A DNA stretch of 64,000 nt from Heterorhizobium halophytocola (GTDB lineage Bacteria; Pseudomonadota; Alphaproteobacteria; Rhizobiales; Rhizobiaceae). Shown here piece after piece: positions 7,810 to 16,878 of this stretch; position 1 is the stretch's first letter, and each line of letters opens with the position of its first letter. Position numbers and translations under genes: made by a program. The stretch spans positions 1-64,000 of the forward strand of contig NZ_JAGGJU010000006.1 in assembly GCF_017873095.1 (NCBI RefSeq), given 5' to 3'. The notes under the pieces are model-generated. The model saw only the letters and a list, made by a program, of their open reading frames with translations, was not told where the DNA came from and made no database searches.

Positions 7810-8790
7810 ATGAGAAACGTGCTCCTGATGCTGATGACGACGGTTTCGCTCGCCGGCATGGTGGGCGGCGCCGGGGCCGCCGATCTTACCCTCTATACCA
7901 GCCAGCCCAACGAGGATGCCCAGGCAACGGTGGACGGGTTCATGGCGGCCTATCCCGACATCCAGGTCGACTGGGTCCGCGACGGCACCACAAAGCTGAT
8001 GGCCAGGCTGATGGCGGAGATCGAGGCGGGCAATCCCGCAGCCGACGTGCTGCTGATCGCCGACACCGTCACGCTCGAGCGGATGAAGCAGGCGGGCGAC
8101 CTGATGGCCTACACGTCGCCGGAAGCCAGCCATTACGATGCGTCGCTCTATGACGCCGACGGCTATTATTATTCGACCAAGCTGATCACCACCGGCATCA
8201 TGTACAACACGCAGGCCTCGATGACACCTGAGAGCTGGATGGACCTGGTCAAGCCCGAGGCCAAGGGCCTGGTGGCGATGCCGAGCCCGCTGACCTCCGG
8301 CGCCGCACTGATCCATGCCCAGACGCTGACCGGCGTCGATGGCTTCGGCTGGGACTACTACAGGAAGCTGAAGGAAAACGGCGCCACCGCAAGCGGCGGC
8401 AATGGCGGCGTGCTGAAGGCCGTGGCGTCCGGTGAAAAGGCCTATGGTGTCGTCGTCGACTACATGCCGATCCGCGAAAAGGCCAAGGGTGCACCGGTCG
8501 AATTCGTCTTCCCGAAAGAGGGCGTGACGGCAGTGACCGAACCGGTCGCGATCCTCAAGGGCACCCGCCATGCGCAGGCGGCGCAGAAATTCGTCGATTA
8601 CGTGCTGTCCGAAAAGGGACAGCAGGGCTTTGTCGATCTGGGCTATATCCCGGCGCGCGACGGCATGCCGATGCCGGCCGGTTTCCCGGCCCGCGACAGC
8701 TTCAAGGTGCTGCCGATCGATGCCGCCAAGGCGGTGAAGAACGGCGATGCGGACCTCAAGACCTTCTCGACGATCTTCGGCACCAATTAG
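7810..8790 (+). CDS. ABC transporter periplasmic substrate-binding protein (FbpA/COG1840 type)
   Basis: A 326-residue periplasmic binding protein, first gene of a binding protein, permease and ATPase operon. The signal peptide ends near GGAGAADLTLYTS. The fold follows the family of ferric iron, thiamine, 2-aminoethylphosphonate and putative polyamine binders: LYTSQPNEDA at the start of the mature protein, then PAADVLLIAD and a YYYSTKLITTGIMYN hinge region. The ATG at 7810 follows AAAGGACGACTG. Gene order matches FbpABC/AfuABC, which makes ferric iron the leading guess, but ligand residues cannot be confirmed by eye. A composite hairpin follows the stop. Confidence 0.85.
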   Translation: MRNVLLMLMTTVSLAGMVGGAGAADLTLYTSQPNEDAQATVDGFMAAYPDIQVDWVRDGTTKLMARLMAEIEAGNPAADVLLIADTVTLERMKQAGDLMAYTSPEASHYDASLYDADGYYYSTKLITTGIMYNTQASMTPESWMDLVKPEAKGLVAMPSPLTSGAALIHAQTLTGVDGFGWDYYRKLKENGATASGGNGGVLKAVASGEKAYGVVVDYMPIREKAKGAPVEFVFPKEGVTAVTEPVAILKGTRHAQAAQKFVDYVLSEKGQQGFVDLGYIPARDGMPMPAGFPARDSFKVLPIDAAKAVKNGDADLKTFSTIFGTN

Positions 8791-8831
8791 GGCATTTCAG
8801 GCGATAAAACAGTTTCGCCTGCGTAGCCCTA
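8788..8831 (+). other. Composite intercistronic hairpin after the binding-protein gene
   Basis: TAGGGC pairs with GCCCTA (8788-8793 and 8826-8831) outside AGGCGA paired with TCGCCT (8799-8804 and 8815-8820), with a symmetric 5-base internal loop. Such stems between binding protein and permease genes often stabilise the upstream message or attenuate the downstream one. There is no U-tract. Confidence 0.5.
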
Positions 8832-8901
8832 TCCCCTCCGTTGTTACGCCATTCCGGCGAAAGTGCCTGCCGCTTTCGTCGGAATGGCGCCCAGGACTGA
8901 C

Positions 8902-10596
8902 ATGGCATCTCGACAGACATCCGGAAACAGCCAGCCTGCCTGGCTGTTGCCTTTCGTACTGACCGTCGTCGGCGTGATCTGCGTCCTGCCGCTTTTGCGG
9001 CTTGCAACCGTCGGCGCCGTCTCGGCGGTGCGCGGCGGCGCATGGGCGCTGTTTGCAGAGCCCGGCACCTGGCACGCGCTAATCAATTCTCTCTCGACGG
9101 CGACGATCGGAATGATGCTGTCAGTGGCAATCGGCGGCATCTACGCGCTGGCACTCACCCTCACCGATATGCGCGGCAAGGGCCTGATCAGCTTTTGCCT
9201 GATGCTGCCGACGATGATCCCGCCGCAGGTCACGGCTCTCTCCTGGGTGAGCATGAGTGGCCCGTCGAGCCCGCTATTGAAGGCGTTGGGCCTTGCCCCG
9301 CCACTGGGGAGCCCGCAGCCGCTCTATTCGATCGGCGGCATCGCGCTGCTGCTTGGCATGCAGCATGCGCCGCTGGTGTTCCTGACGCTGCGCGCTGGGC
9401 TGATGGCGCTGCCGCGCGACGCGGTCGATGCGGCGCGGATGTCCGGAGCGTCTCCGGGCCAGGTACTGCGCGACATCGTGTTGCCGCTGTCGACACCCGG
9501 GCTGATCGCCGGGGCGGCGATCGCCTTCGTGTCCGGCATCGGCAATTTCGGCATCGCGGCGATCCTCGGACTGCCGGCCTCGATCCTGACGCTGCCGACC
9601 TTGATCTACAGCCGGTTTGCCAGCTTCGGCACAGGCACCTTCGGCGATATCGCCATGCTGTCCGGCCTGATCGCCGTCATCGCCATGGCAGGGCTGGTGG
9701 TACAGGAGAGGGCGCTGAAAGGCCGCGACTACCGGATCATCGCGCTTAGCGGTCAGGTGGCCGCCTTTCCGCTCGGGCGGCTGCGCCGGCCGATCGAGGC
9801 GGCCTTGTGGTTCGGCCTGATCGGCATGCTGTTCGCACCCTTGCTGGCGCTCGTCGCGGCCTCGCTCGTGCCGGCCTATGGCGTGGTGCTCAGCCTGAAG
9901 ACGGTCACCTTCGCCGCCTATGGCGAGATATTGCTGCGACAGGCGGTGACCCGGACCGCCTTTGCCAATTCGCTGTTTCTGGCAACCGTCAGCGCCCTCG
10001 GCCTGCTGGTCGTCACCGTGCTTGCCGCCTATACGCTGGAGCGGATGGGCGGGCGATGGCGGACACTTCTCGCGGCTGCAATCGAGATCCCCTATGCCTT
10101 GCCGGGCATCGTCGTGGCAGTCGCCTATATTCTCCTGCTCGCAGCGCCCCTGCCGGTCGTCGGCATTCGTCTCTACGGTACGATCTGGATCATCGTCATC
10201 GCCTATTTCTCGTCCTTCTTTGCCGTCAGCCTGAAGCCGGTGGCCAGCGCCTTGCGCCAGCTCGACCCGTCGCTCGAAGAAGCGGCAAGGCTGAGCGGCG
10301 CCGGGTTCGCCCGCCGCATGCGCGACATCGTCTTACCGCTGCTGGCGCCGGCTGCCGGTGCCTCGGTCATCCTGGTCTTCCTTATTGCCTGCAACGAGCT
10401 GACCGTGTCGGCCCTGCTCTGGTCTGCGGGCACGCAGACGCTGGGCGTGGCGATCTTCAATCTCGACGACAGTGGCTCCTACAACCTGGCGTCCGCCCTG
10501 TCGGTGCTGGTGGTGGGCATGGTGGTCGTTCTGATGCTGCTCCTGGAATGCCTGGCGGCACGCCTGCCGAGAGGAGTTCTGCCGTGGCGAAACTGA
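8902..10596 (+). CDS. ABC transporter permease, two fused membrane domains (FbpB type)
   Basis: An inner-membrane permease of about 564 residues with two homologous halves, each ending in the EAA-loop motif that contacts the ATPase: DAARMSGASPGQVLRDIVLPL in the first half and EAARLSGAGFARRMRDIVLPL in the second. About twelve membrane segments are apparent. Fused permeases of this kind are typical of Fbp/Afu/Sfu and thiamine importers. The ATG at 8902 is chosen because AGGA lies a few bases upstream; an in-frame ATG at 8884 is possible. The 3' end overlaps the ATPase gene by 13 bases. Confidence 0.88.
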   Translation: MASRQTSGNSQPAWLLPFVLTVVGVICVLPLLRLATVGAVSAVRGGAWALFAEPGTWHALINSLSTATIGMMLSVAIGGIYALALTLTDMRGKGLISFCLMLPTMIPPQVTALSWVSMSGPSSPLLKALGLAPPLGSPQPLYSIGGIALLLGMQHAPLVFLTLRAGLMALPRDAVDAARMSGASPGQVLRDIVLPLSTPGLIAGAAIAFVSGIGNFGIAAILGLPASILTLPTLIYSRFASFGTGTFGDIAMLSGLIAVIAMAGLVVQERALKGRDYRIIALSGQVAAFPLGRLRRPIEAALWFGLIGMLFAPLLALVAASLVPAYGVVLSLKTVTFAAYGEILLRQAVTRTAFANSLFLATVSALGLLVVTVLAAYTLERMGGRWRTLLAAAIEIPYALPGIVVAVAYILLLAAPLPVVGIRLYGTIWIIVIAYFSSFFAVSLKPVASALRQLDPSLEEAARLSGAGFARRMRDIVLPLLAPAAGASVILVFLIACNELTVSALLWSAGTQTLGVAIFNLDDSGSYNLASALSVLVVGMVVVLMLLLECLAARLPRGVLPWRN

Positions 10597-11615
10597 GTCT
10601 GGACGGGGTCTCAAAACAGTTCGGCGATGCACGGCCGGCCGTGGTCGATTTCTCTCTCGACCTGGGGGAAGGCGGCTTTCTGGCGCTGCTCGGCCCGTCC
10701 GGCTGCGGCAAGACCACGCTGCTTCGGATGATCGCCGGCTTCGAGACGCCGACGGGCGGGCAGATCCGGCTCGGCGACCGGCTGCTGTCGGACGCAGTCG
10801 GCGTGGTGCCGCCCGAACGGCGCAATATGGCGATGGTGTTCCAGTCCTATGCGCTCTGGCCGCATATGAGCGTCGCGCAGAATGTCGGCTATCCGCTGAA
10901 GGTGCGCGGCATTTCGGGCGAGGAGCACAGGCGACGGGTGGTGGATGCGCTGCAGAGCGTCCATCTTCTGCCCTATGCCGAACGTCGCCCTGCAGACCTT
11001 TCCGGTGGCCAACGCCAGCGGGTCGCGCTGGCGCGCTGCCTGGTGATGCAGCCCGACGTCGTGCTGCTCGACGAGCCGCTGGCCAATCTCGACCGGCACC
11101 TGCGTCAGGAGATGGAAGAGACCTTCCGCAGTTTTCACCAGCGCTCGGGCGCAACCATGATCTATGTGACCCATGACCAGGCAGAGGCCATGGTGCTGGC
11201 TACCGATGTCGCGGTGATGTCGCAGGGACGGTTGCTGCAGATGGCGCAGCCGGCCGAACTTTATGCGCGGCCGAACGGACGGCTGGTCGGCGGGCTGATC
11301 GGGCAGGGCGTCATCCTCGCGCTTGCCGATGACGGCTATCCTGCGCGCGATTATGACGGCGAACGGATCGGGCGCGCGCTGGCGCGCACGGATGACGCCG
11401 TCTGTCATGTCGACGTGCTGGTGCGGCCACAGGATGTCGAGGTGGCTGGCGGGGGGCTCGATGCCCGCGTCACGTCGATCGTCTTCGAAGGCGAGCGCTA
11501 CAGCGCCCGCGCCAGGCTCGACGCGGGCGCGGAGGTCGCATTCTACTGCCGGACGTCCTTGTCGGTCGGTGAGCGTTTGTCGCTTGCGATACGCCATGGC
11601 TGGCGACTGTCGTAG
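10584..11615 (+). CDS. ABC transporter ATP-binding protein (FbpC type)
   Basis: A 343-residue ATPase that powers the importer encoded by the two preceding genes. Walker A is GPSGCGKTT, the Q-loop is VFQSYALWPHMSV, the signature is LSGGQRQRVALARC, Walker B is VVLLDEPLANLD and the switch His is in YVTHDQAEA. About 100 residues beyond the ATPase core form a TOBE-like regulatory region. The start is GTG at 10584, with GAGGAG at 10571-10576 inside the permease gene, so translation is coupled. A longer reading frame extends upstream but is out of frame with the permease and has no family pattern. Confidence 0.92.
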   Translation: MAKLSLDGVSKQFGDARPAVVDFSLDLGEGGFLALLGPSGCGKTTLLRMIAGFETPTGGQIRLGDRLLSDAVGVVPPERRNMAMVFQSYALWPHMSVAQNVGYPLKVRGISGEEHRRRVVDALQSVHLLPYAERRPADLSGGQRQRVALARCLVMQPDVVLLDEPLANLDRHLRQEMEETFRSFHQRSGATMIYVTHDQAEAMVLATDVAVMSQGRLLQMAQPAELYARPNGRLVGGLIGQGVILALADDGYPARDYDGERIGRALARTDDAVCHVDVLVRPQDVEVAGGGLDARVTSIVFEGERYSARARLDAGAEVAFYCRTSLSVGERLSLAIRHGWRLS

Positions 11616-11699
11616 AGGGCAGACAGGGACAAACGCGTGCGTTGCGCCGCCCGCGCCGTCCCAGCACGGGCAGGCGAGGGGCCTTTTCCTTGCCGCGGC

Positions 11700-12740
11700 T
11701 CAGAACAGCGTCGTCCAGCCTTCGTTGGCGGTTTCGCTCCGGCCATAGGATACCCGGTCGGCCACAAGCCCGCTCGGCGCATAGAGCAGGATGTCGCCGC
11801 CCTTGTTGCGCAGTTGCGGCAGCCCTTCGCCGCCGGCCAGCATGACGGTCAGGATGTCACCCGCTGCAAGCCTGCCGGAAAGCCCCTGGCGGCGATCGGC
11901 GGCGTCGGCAAGCTGCCAGCCGTCCAGATCGACATCCATGTCGGAGCGGTTGATCACCGTGACGCTTTCGCGCTCGCTGCCGTCGGGCTCGTTGATCGGG
12001 TTGATCAGAGCGGCGAGGATGCGGACCGACGAGGCGAGGACGGGCTGGGGCCTGCGTGTTCCCTCGCCACGGCCCTGGCCGGCCTGCGCCCCGGACAGCG
12101 GATGGCCGGTGGCCGCATCGGTGTTCCAGTTCTGCGTCTGGAAGGCGAGGAAGATGGCGATCCAGTCGTTGCTGACGGTATCGTGGATCAGCAGGGCGCC
12201 GTCCTGATTGGGGCCGTTGTCGCTGGCAAAGCTGCCTTCCGAGCCCTGATTCATGTGGATGTCGTGGATGCCGTTTCCCGGCAGGAAATCGAAATAGGCA
12301 TCCTTCTTGTCCGCTTCGGGCCCCCAGCGCTCGCCGAAGGCATAGAAATGCATGGTGTCGTCGTCGAGCGAATCCTCGATAAGCGGTTCGATGAATTCGC
12401 GCAGGTCGTTGCGCGGGCCCGAGAGCTGAAACGGCGCCACCTGCAGGTCGTCGCGCTCGATCAGGCCGCCGCGGACATAGTCGATGGCAAGCTCCGGATG
12501 GTCGCCACGCAGGTCCGTCAGTCCCATGGGCAGACCGGCAAGGCCCGCCAGGATGGGCGCCTCGAAACCCACGACATGGGCAAACAGCAGATCATGCGGT
12601 GGCACCGTGGAGCGCGCGTTGACCGCTATTCGATAGCTGACGCCATCGGCCTCGATGCGGATCTCGATATGCGGGCTGTCGTCGTCGTCGAGCTCCAGTC
12701 CGGACGCAACACCTTTCAGAACATGATAATTCTTGATCAT
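11700..12740 (-). CDS. DUF2278 (YukJ) family protein with a lamin-tail-like C-terminus
   Basis: A 346-residue protein. The first 220 or so residues follow the DUF2278/YukJ pattern: MIKNYHVLKG at the start, AVNARST, HFYAFGERWGPE, and GIHDIHMNQGS with GALLIHD further on. The last 100 residues (SVTVINRSDMDVDLDGWQLAD and onward to VADRVSYG) resemble a lamin-tail domain, a small beta-sandwich seen in bacterial surface and nuclease-associated proteins. The molecular function of the family is not known to me. AGGAGAAGCAGC precedes the ATG. It is transcribed convergently with the ABC operon and stands alone. Confidence 0.8.
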   Translation of the reverse strand: MIKNYHVLKGVASGLELDDDDSPHIEIRIEADGVSYRIAVNARSTVPPHDLLFAHVVGFEAPILAGLAGLPMGLTDLRGDHPELAIDYVRGGLIERDDLQVAPFQLSGPRNDLREFIEPLIEDSLDDDTMHFYAFGERWGPEADKKDAYFDFLPGNGIHDIHMNQGSEGSFASDNGPNQDGALLIHDTVSNDWIAIFLAFQTQNWNTDAATGHPLSGAQAGQGRGEGTRRPQPVLASSVRILAALINPINEPDGSERESVTVINRSDMDVDLDGWQLADAADRRQGLSGRLAAGDILTVMLAGGEGLPQLRNKGGDILLYAPSGLVADRVSYGRSETANEGWTTLF

Positions 12741-13010
12741 GCTGCTTCTCCTTCCGGCCAGTCCGGACGGTAAATCTAGATGCCATGCATGTTGGCATTG
12801 TGACAGATGGTTGCTTTTCTGTCAGGTAATATCTCAAGGGTTGCGGTGCGGCATGGGGCGGATATTTTCCGCTGTCATGGCATGGCAGAAAATCTATGAT
12901 ACCCCGCCCGCCGAACCGCCGCATTTCCATCGGCCTTGCCACGGTTTGCCGCCTGCATCCAGGTTGCGCTCGCGGCGCGACGCCGACAGCCCCTTTCAGG
13001 ACCTTGTTTT

Positions 13011-13742
13011 ATGGATCAGATGACCCCTTTCTCTCGTTTGGCTGCGCAAAACACGGTCTTCGAAATCGCCTCGGTCGATCTCAGGGTGGACCCAGGCGAG
13101 CACCCTTTCCATGAGGCGCAGAAGGCGAAGGCTGCGGGTAACTGGCTGCGCGAAAAGGCACAAAAGCCGGCGATGTTCGACGGCCAGGTGATGCTGCAGC
13201 GCGAGCTTGTGGTGGACGCGGCCGGCGTCCGGGCCACGGGCCACCTCGTGCCTTACTCGACCTTCCTCTGGTGGCGTCGAAGCGCGCCCGCCACCGGCTT
13301 TCACCTCTTCGGCCTGCCGGTGGTCGTGTCCGGCGACGGCGCGATCATCGCGATCCGGATGGCCGATCACACGGCCAATGCCGGTCAGGTCTACTGCGCT
13401 GCGGGCTCGCTCGACGCGAGTGATGTGGTGAACGGGCGCTGCGATCTCCTCGGCAATATGGTGCGGGAAGTACGGGAGGAGACCGGCCTCGACCTTGCGG
13501 CTGCCGAAGACGATGGCCGTCTGCTGGCCTCGCATGCCGGCCGTACCCTTGCGATCTACCGGATTTTCCGCTTCGAGGCGTCGGCCGACGACCTGTTGGC
13601 CGCCATCGAAGATCACCGGCTGAACGCCGCCGACCAAGAGATATCCGGTGCCGTGGCGATCCGCTCGGCCGATCCGGACGCGCATCACTACAACGTGGCC
13701 ATGCCGCCGCTGCTGCGATGGTTTTTCGCCGGCAGGGGTTGA
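13011..13742 (+). CDS. Nudix hydrolase family protein with an altered Nudix box
   Basis: A 243-residue protein. The C-terminal half of the Nudix box, REVREETGLDL, is intact and carries the metal-binding glutamates. The N-terminal half is not: the expected Gly-x5-Glu before x7-REx2EE reads Asp-x5-Cys in the segment DVVNGRCDLLGNMV. The domain is preceded by about 100 residues and a strand-rich segment ending in QVYCAAGSLD. The ATG at 13011 follows AGGACC. Substrate is unknown. The following PhzF gene is about 80 bp away on the same strand. Confidence 0.7.
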   Translation: MDQMTPFSRLAAQNTVFEIASVDLRVDPGEHPFHEAQKAKAAGNWLREKAQKPAMFDGQVMLQRELVVDAAGVRATGHLVPYSTFLWWRRSAPATGFHLFGLPVVVSGDGAIIAIRMADHTANAGQVYCAAGSLDASDVVNGRCDLLGNMVREVREETGLDLAAAEDDGRLLASHAGRTLAIYRIFRFEASADDLLAAIEDHRLNAADQEISGAVAIRSADPDAHHYNVAMPPLLRWFFAGRG

Positions 13743-13820
13743 CCGGGCCGAATTCTCTGGAGAAGTAAAAGGGGTTGATATTCGACGACCGGAGGCCTTG
13801 CGGTCGCTTTGGAGGCAGGC

Positions 13821-14738
13821 GTGGCGCGTGAATACTCGATCTACGACGTCTTTACCGAACGCCGGCTGGCGGGAAATCCGCTTGCCGTGATCCATGATTG
13901 CGACGGGCTGGACGAGGCGGCGATGCAGGCCATCGCCCGCGAACTCAACCTGTCGGAGACGGTGTTCGTGCTGCCGGCCAAAAATCCCGCCCATAGCGCC
14001 AGGCTGCGAATCTTCACGCCCGGGCGCGAACTGCCCTTTGCCGGGCATCCGACCGTCGGAACGGCAATCGCGCTGGCCGAACGGCAATATGGCACCGATG
14101 ACGGCGATCTCGATCTGGTTTCCGTGCTCGAGCAGAATGTCGGACCGGTGCGCTGCGCGGTGCGATTGCGTCGGGGACAGGTTGGCTTTGCCGAATTCGA
14201 TCTGCCCCGGGTGCCGCAGCGGCTTGACCATACGCTCGACCGTCAGGGGCTGGCCGATGCGCTGTCGCTGAAGATCACCGATATCGGCTTTGAAAACCAC
14301 GTGCCGTCGGTCTGGACGGCCGGCGTTCCGTTCGTTGTTGTCCCGCTCCACAATGTCCATGCGGTGGAAAGCGTCGAATATGATCCGGTGCTCTGGGAGA
14401 AGGTCGCGCCCTTTGCCGATGGCGGGCTCGTCTCGGCCTATGTGTATTGTCGCGGCGGGGTCAATCACAGCGCCAGATTCCACGCGCGGATGTTCGCCGT
14501 CGGCATGGGCATCAGCGAGGATCCGGCAACGGGATCGGCGGTCGCAGCCCTGTCCGGTGCGATCCAGCATTTCGACGGCTTGCCGGATGGGCATCATCCG
14601 GTCGTCGTCGAGCAGGGCGTCGAGATGGGCCGCCCCTCCTATATTCACCTGCATATCGACAGCAAGGACGGCGAGATCGCCCGCGCCCGCATCGGCGGCA
14701 GGGCGCTGAAAGTGGCGTCGGGCACGCTGGATCTCTGA
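13821..14738 (+). CDS. PhzF family isomerase-like protein
   Basis: A 305-residue member of the PhzF/diaminopimelate-epimerase fold family, which includes the phenazine enzyme PhzF and many uncharacterised isomerases. Characteristic segments are NPLAVI near the N-terminus, the catalytic-site neighbourhood LNLSETVFVL, PFAGHPTVGTA, and EDPATGSAVAAL in the second half. The GTG start at 13821 is favoured because GGAGG lies five bases upstream; a TTG at 13809 is in frame but lies before that site. No phenazine genes are nearby, so the substrate is unknown. Confidence 0.87.
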   Translation: MAREYSIYDVFTERRLAGNPLAVIHDCDGLDEAAMQAIARELNLSETVFVLPAKNPAHSARLRIFTPGRELPFAGHPTVGTAIALAERQYGTDDGDLDLVSVLEQNVGPVRCAVRLRRGQVGFAEFDLPRVPQRLDHTLDRQGLADALSLKITDIGFENHVPSVWTAGVPFVVVPLHNVHAVESVEYDPVLWEKVAPFADGGLVSAYVYCRGGVNHSARFHARMFAVGMGISEDPATGSAVAALSGAIQHFDGLPDGHHPVVVEQGVEMGRPSYIHLHIDSKDGEIARARIGGRALKVASGTLDL

Positions 14739-14857
14739 CCTTCGGCAGGACCGCCGCGGAAGTTTTTTCACCGTGGCGCAACATTTTTTCGGCAAGGCGC
14801 TGGACAAGGTTCGAGATGCCCTTTATATGCCCCCTCACGCCGCCGGAAGGTGGCTAC

Positions 14858-14933
<76 letters not shown>

Positions 14934-15093
14934 TTATTTCAAAGACTTAGTTCAGTGATTTGACTGCGTGCATGAGATCATTGCACGCGGTTTCGTCGCG
15001 TCTTGACGGTCGCTACCTCGGCCATCGCCGGCCTTGCAAGGCTGCGCCAAACGCGCTTCATTGCCGGGCGGAAACAGGTGTCGAGGTGCGGGG

Positions 15094-16041
15094 ATGACGG
15101 GTCGATCTGGCGAGCATGCGGGTGCAATGACGCTCGTGTGGCAGGGAACGGCGAGCCAGTGGGAATGCGACCACATGGGCCATCTCAACACCCGGTTCTA
15201 CATCAAGCGGCTGGCCGAGGGGCTTCAGGCCTTTGCCAATCACCTCGGCTTCACACGGCATCCCGGACATCAGGGGCAGGCGCTGCGGGCGGTGCAGATC
15301 CATGCCCGTTTCCTGACCGAGGTTCATGTGGCCCAACCGCTGGCCCTTTACATGGGCGTTATCGCCTGCGACCAGGACGGTCTGCTGCTGCAGGCCGCGC
15401 TTTGCGATCCCGACGAGCCGCAGCGCTTCGCAGCCTTCGTGCTGCGGACCCGTGCACAGGATCTGGAGAGCGGGATCCTCCAGCCGCTGGACACTGCCGT
15501 CCTGTCGAAGGCCGACACCTTGTCCGTCGCGCCGGATAACACGCTGCAGCCGCGAAGCTTCGGCATCGAACCGCTGCCGGGCGAGACGGTGAAGCCCGAC
15601 AGCGGCGCTTTGCGCATCGTCGGTGCCGGGGCATGGATGGAGGACAGCGTCGATGAAAACGGCTTGATGCGGGCGGAGGAACCGATCGCAAGGCTTGCCG
15701 ATAGCATGGGTGGGCTTATGCGGCCCTATCGCGGGGCGGTCATCGACCATGCGGACCCGGTGCCGGCCCGTCCCGGTGGCGCCATGCTGGAGACCCGGAT
15801 CGACATTGTCCGCTGGCCGCGCGTCGGTCGGGCGTTTCGGCTGTCGGGTGTGCTGACGGGGTATGGATCGAAAACCCAGGAGATCGAGTCGCTCGTCGTC
15901 GATGCCGTGGATGGCCATCTGGTCGCCGTCATGCGCTGCGTGGCGATCGTCTTCGATCTGGACAAGCGCCGCGCCGTTCCGGTCTCCGACAAGGCCGCAA
16001 AGGTGCTTGCCGGCATGATCCGCGGGTCGGCGCTCGGATAG
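15094..16041 (+). CDS. Hotdog-fold acyl-CoA thioesterase-like protein (two domains)
   Basis: A 315-residue protein built like two 4HBT hotdog domains in tandem. The first domain begins with the pattern WQGTASQWECDHMGHLNTRFYIK, where the Asp-x2-Gly-His-x-Asn segment matches the 4HBT active-site motif. The second half (from about residue 195) repeats the core with less conserved residues. The ATG at 15094 follows GAGGTGCGGGG; an ATG at 15127 is a shorter option. The acyl substrate is unknown. The neighbours give no pathway hint. Confidence 0.7.
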   Translation: MTGRSGEHAGAMTLVWQGTASQWECDHMGHLNTRFYIKRLAEGLQAFANHLGFTRHPGHQGQALRAVQIHARFLTEVHVAQPLALYMGVIACDQDGLLLQAALCDPDEPQRFAAFVLRTRAQDLESGILQPLDTAVLSKADTLSVAPDNTLQPRSFGIEPLPGETVKPDSGALRIVGAGAWMEDSVDENGLMRAEEPIARLADSMGGLMRPYRGAVIDHADPVPARPGGAMLETRIDIVRWPRVGRAFRLSGVLTGYGSKTQEIESLVVDAVDGHLVAVMRCVAIVFDLDKRRAVPVSDKAAKVLAGMIRGSALG

Positions 16042-16270
16042 TATAAGAGCTGTGTTCAAGGCCGAATTCTTGCTTTGTTCGCTGACTGTTCGCGCTCGAC
16101 ATAATTCCGATAGGAAATGTTCCTGTGGATTGCTGTGGATAACCCGGTTCGGCGCAGGATCGCGGGGGGCTTGATCTTGCGCGGCGATCGCCAAGATATC
16201 GGCTATCGTCGGATCACGATCCCGAAACCGGCTCTGAATGTCGGTCGGGTTGAAACAAGGGAGAATGACG

Positions 16271-16609
16271 ATGTTCATTGCGATGAACCGGTTTCGCGTG
16301 GTTCCAGGTTCCGAGGAGGCCTTCGAGACGGTCTGGCGCGAGCGCCAGGGGCGGCTTGCCGAAGTGCCCGGCTATATCGAGTTCCATCTGCTGAAGGGAC
16401 CGGCCAAGGATGACCACACGCTCTATGCCTCGCACGCCGTCTGGCAAAGCGAAGCGCATTTCCTCGACTGGACCCGATCGGAACAGTTTCGGGCTGCGCA
16501 TGCCAATGCCGGGCAGAGCAAGGTCAACTATCTCGGCGGGCCGCAATTCGAGGGCTTCGAGGTGGTTTTTCACGAGGACAGCCAAGGCAAACGCATCGCA
16601 GGCGATTGA
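16271..16609 (+). CDS. Haem-degrading monooxygenase, IsdG/HmuQ type
   Basis: A 112-residue cytoplasmic member of the antibiotic-biosynthesis-monooxygenase (ABM) fold. The catalytic triad known for IsdG (Asn7, Trp67, His77) is matched here by Asn6 (AMNRF), Trp67 (FLDW) and His77 (FRAAH). This supports oxidative haem cleavage and iron release. HmuQ-type enzymes in rhizobia do the same job. The start at 16271 is chosen because AGGGAG is seven bases upstream; an ATG at 16265 is too close to it. No haem transporter genes lie next to it, and I see no clear Irr or RirA site upstream. Confidence 0.8.
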   Translation: MFIAMNRFRVVPGSEEAFETVWRERQGRLAEVPGYIEFHLLKGPAKDDHTLYASHAVWQSEAHFLDWTRSEQFRAAHANAGQSKVNYLGGPQFEGFEVVFHEDSQGKRIAGD

Positions 16610-16771
16610 CGCGGAGAAGCGCCAGAGGCGAAACGAGGGGATATCCTGCGGCGATTCCCGATGGGCGTTGCAGCCGGGCGCGTGATCGGCAGATCGTTTG
16701 ATGCCACCATGCCGCCGCCTTCCTTGTCCATAGGCTGCGGCAAGGACGGCAGCCGTACGGGCAGGCCGCAT

Positions 16772-16825
16772 CCGGGACGCGCATGCGTCACAACAGGACC
16801 GGGACGCGCATGCGTCACAACAGAA
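16772..16825. repeat. Two 27-bp tandem repeats
   Basis: The unit begins CCGGGACGCGCATGCGTC and ends CACAACAG with one varying base after it. It occurs twice in direct succession at 16772-16798 and 16799-16825. Each unit contains GACGC-GCAT-GCGTC, a 5-bp inverted repeat. It lies about 55 bp before the MscS gene and could be a tandem regulator site or a simple duplication. Confidence 0.75.
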
Positions 16826-16878
16826 AACGAAATTCCGTCGGGCTTTTCGCAGCGACCGACTAAGGCTTTCGAGATCAG

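Noticed and set aside
16042-16270. Irr or RirA operator upstream of the haem monooxygenase
   Set aside because: I looked for TTTAGAA-type and TGA-N9-TCA-type boxes in the upstream region and found no convincing match.
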